DNA of 8,001 bases, from contig JABAYZ010000049.1 in the NCBI GenBank assembly GCA_018608735.1, forward strand, positions 341 to 8,341, given 5' to 3'. Under the pieces are notes generated by a model. It was not told where the DNA came from, ran no database searches, and saw nothing but the letters and a program-made list of their open reading frames with translations. This document shows, in pieces, positions 7,949 through 8,001 of the stretch. The DNA is from Flavobacteriaceae bacterium. Its GTDB lineage: Bacteria > Bacteroidota > Bacteroidia > Flavobacteriales > Flavobacteriaceae. Both the position numbers and the translations under genes were made by a program. Position 1 is the first letter of the stretch. Each line of letters begins with the position of its first letter.

Positions 7949-8001
7949 ATATTCAACACTTTGAAAGGATTGGCAGCTACTCACCGCTTCCGCCCACTAT
8001 G
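7949..8001. other. Right-hand flank with no recognisable gene
   Basis: No gene is recognisable here. An ATG occupies the last three bases (7999-8001), but no Shine-Dalgarno sequence sits at a suitable distance, so it cannot be called a start. On the reverse strand two frames meet stops within the first 25 or so bases from the edge, leaving room only for the tail of a convergent gene. From about 7967 the sequence is visibly richer in G+C than the preceding gene. Confidence 0.4.

Noticed and set aside
1..8001. CRISPR array, tRNA, rRNA, insertion sequence or att repeats
   Set aside because: No regularly spaced repeats, cloverleaf-like sequence, transposase motifs or long terminal repeats were seen on either strand. 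The window is almost entirely occupied by two coding regions.

Overview
The window holds two very large forward-strand genes, and each encodes a protein combining a superfamily 1 (SF1) helicase motor with at least one nuclease domain. Bases 2-3121 are the 3' part of a TM0106-family gene; its 5' end lies outside the window. The visible product has a RecB-like PD-(D/E)XK nuclease with a cysteine cluster, then a YprB-like RNase H/DEDD exonuclease fold, then a UPF1/DNA2-type helicase. Bases 3316-7935 are a complete gene for a 1539-residue protein with the order DUF4011, SF1 helicase with a long insertion, Vsr-like endonuclease of the MTES_1575 type, and a DUF3320-like C-terminus. This is the architecture of the single-gene anti-phage system called Hhe (DUF4011-helicase-Vsr).

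Layout: the first gene fills the left 39 percent of the window. A 194-base AT-rich gap (3122-3315) follows, with a plausible sigma-70 promoter, no convincing terminator and a good ribosome binding site just before the second gene. The second gene ends at 7935. The last 66 bases carry no recognisable gene, and their final 35 or so bases are clearly richer in G+C than the gene before them.

Organism: the window suggests a Gram-negative bacterium, most likely a gammaproteobacterium of moderate G+C. This rests on the moderate base composition, E. coli-like promoter and Shine-Dalgarno elements, and the style of the right-hand flank. It is a weak inference, because both families are spread widely by transfer. 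Hand counts of single 60-base lines gave about 47-53 percent G+C in the first gene and 27-33 percent in the second. The second gene may therefore have arrived separately.

How they may work together: both proteins look able to translocate on and cut nucleic acid, and their neighbourhood looks like part of a defence island. Every key motif visible in either protein is intact, so both are probably functional. The gap and candidate promoter suggest the second gene can be expressed alone, which fits Hhe acting as a one-gene system. Whether the two form one functional unit cannot be told from this window.
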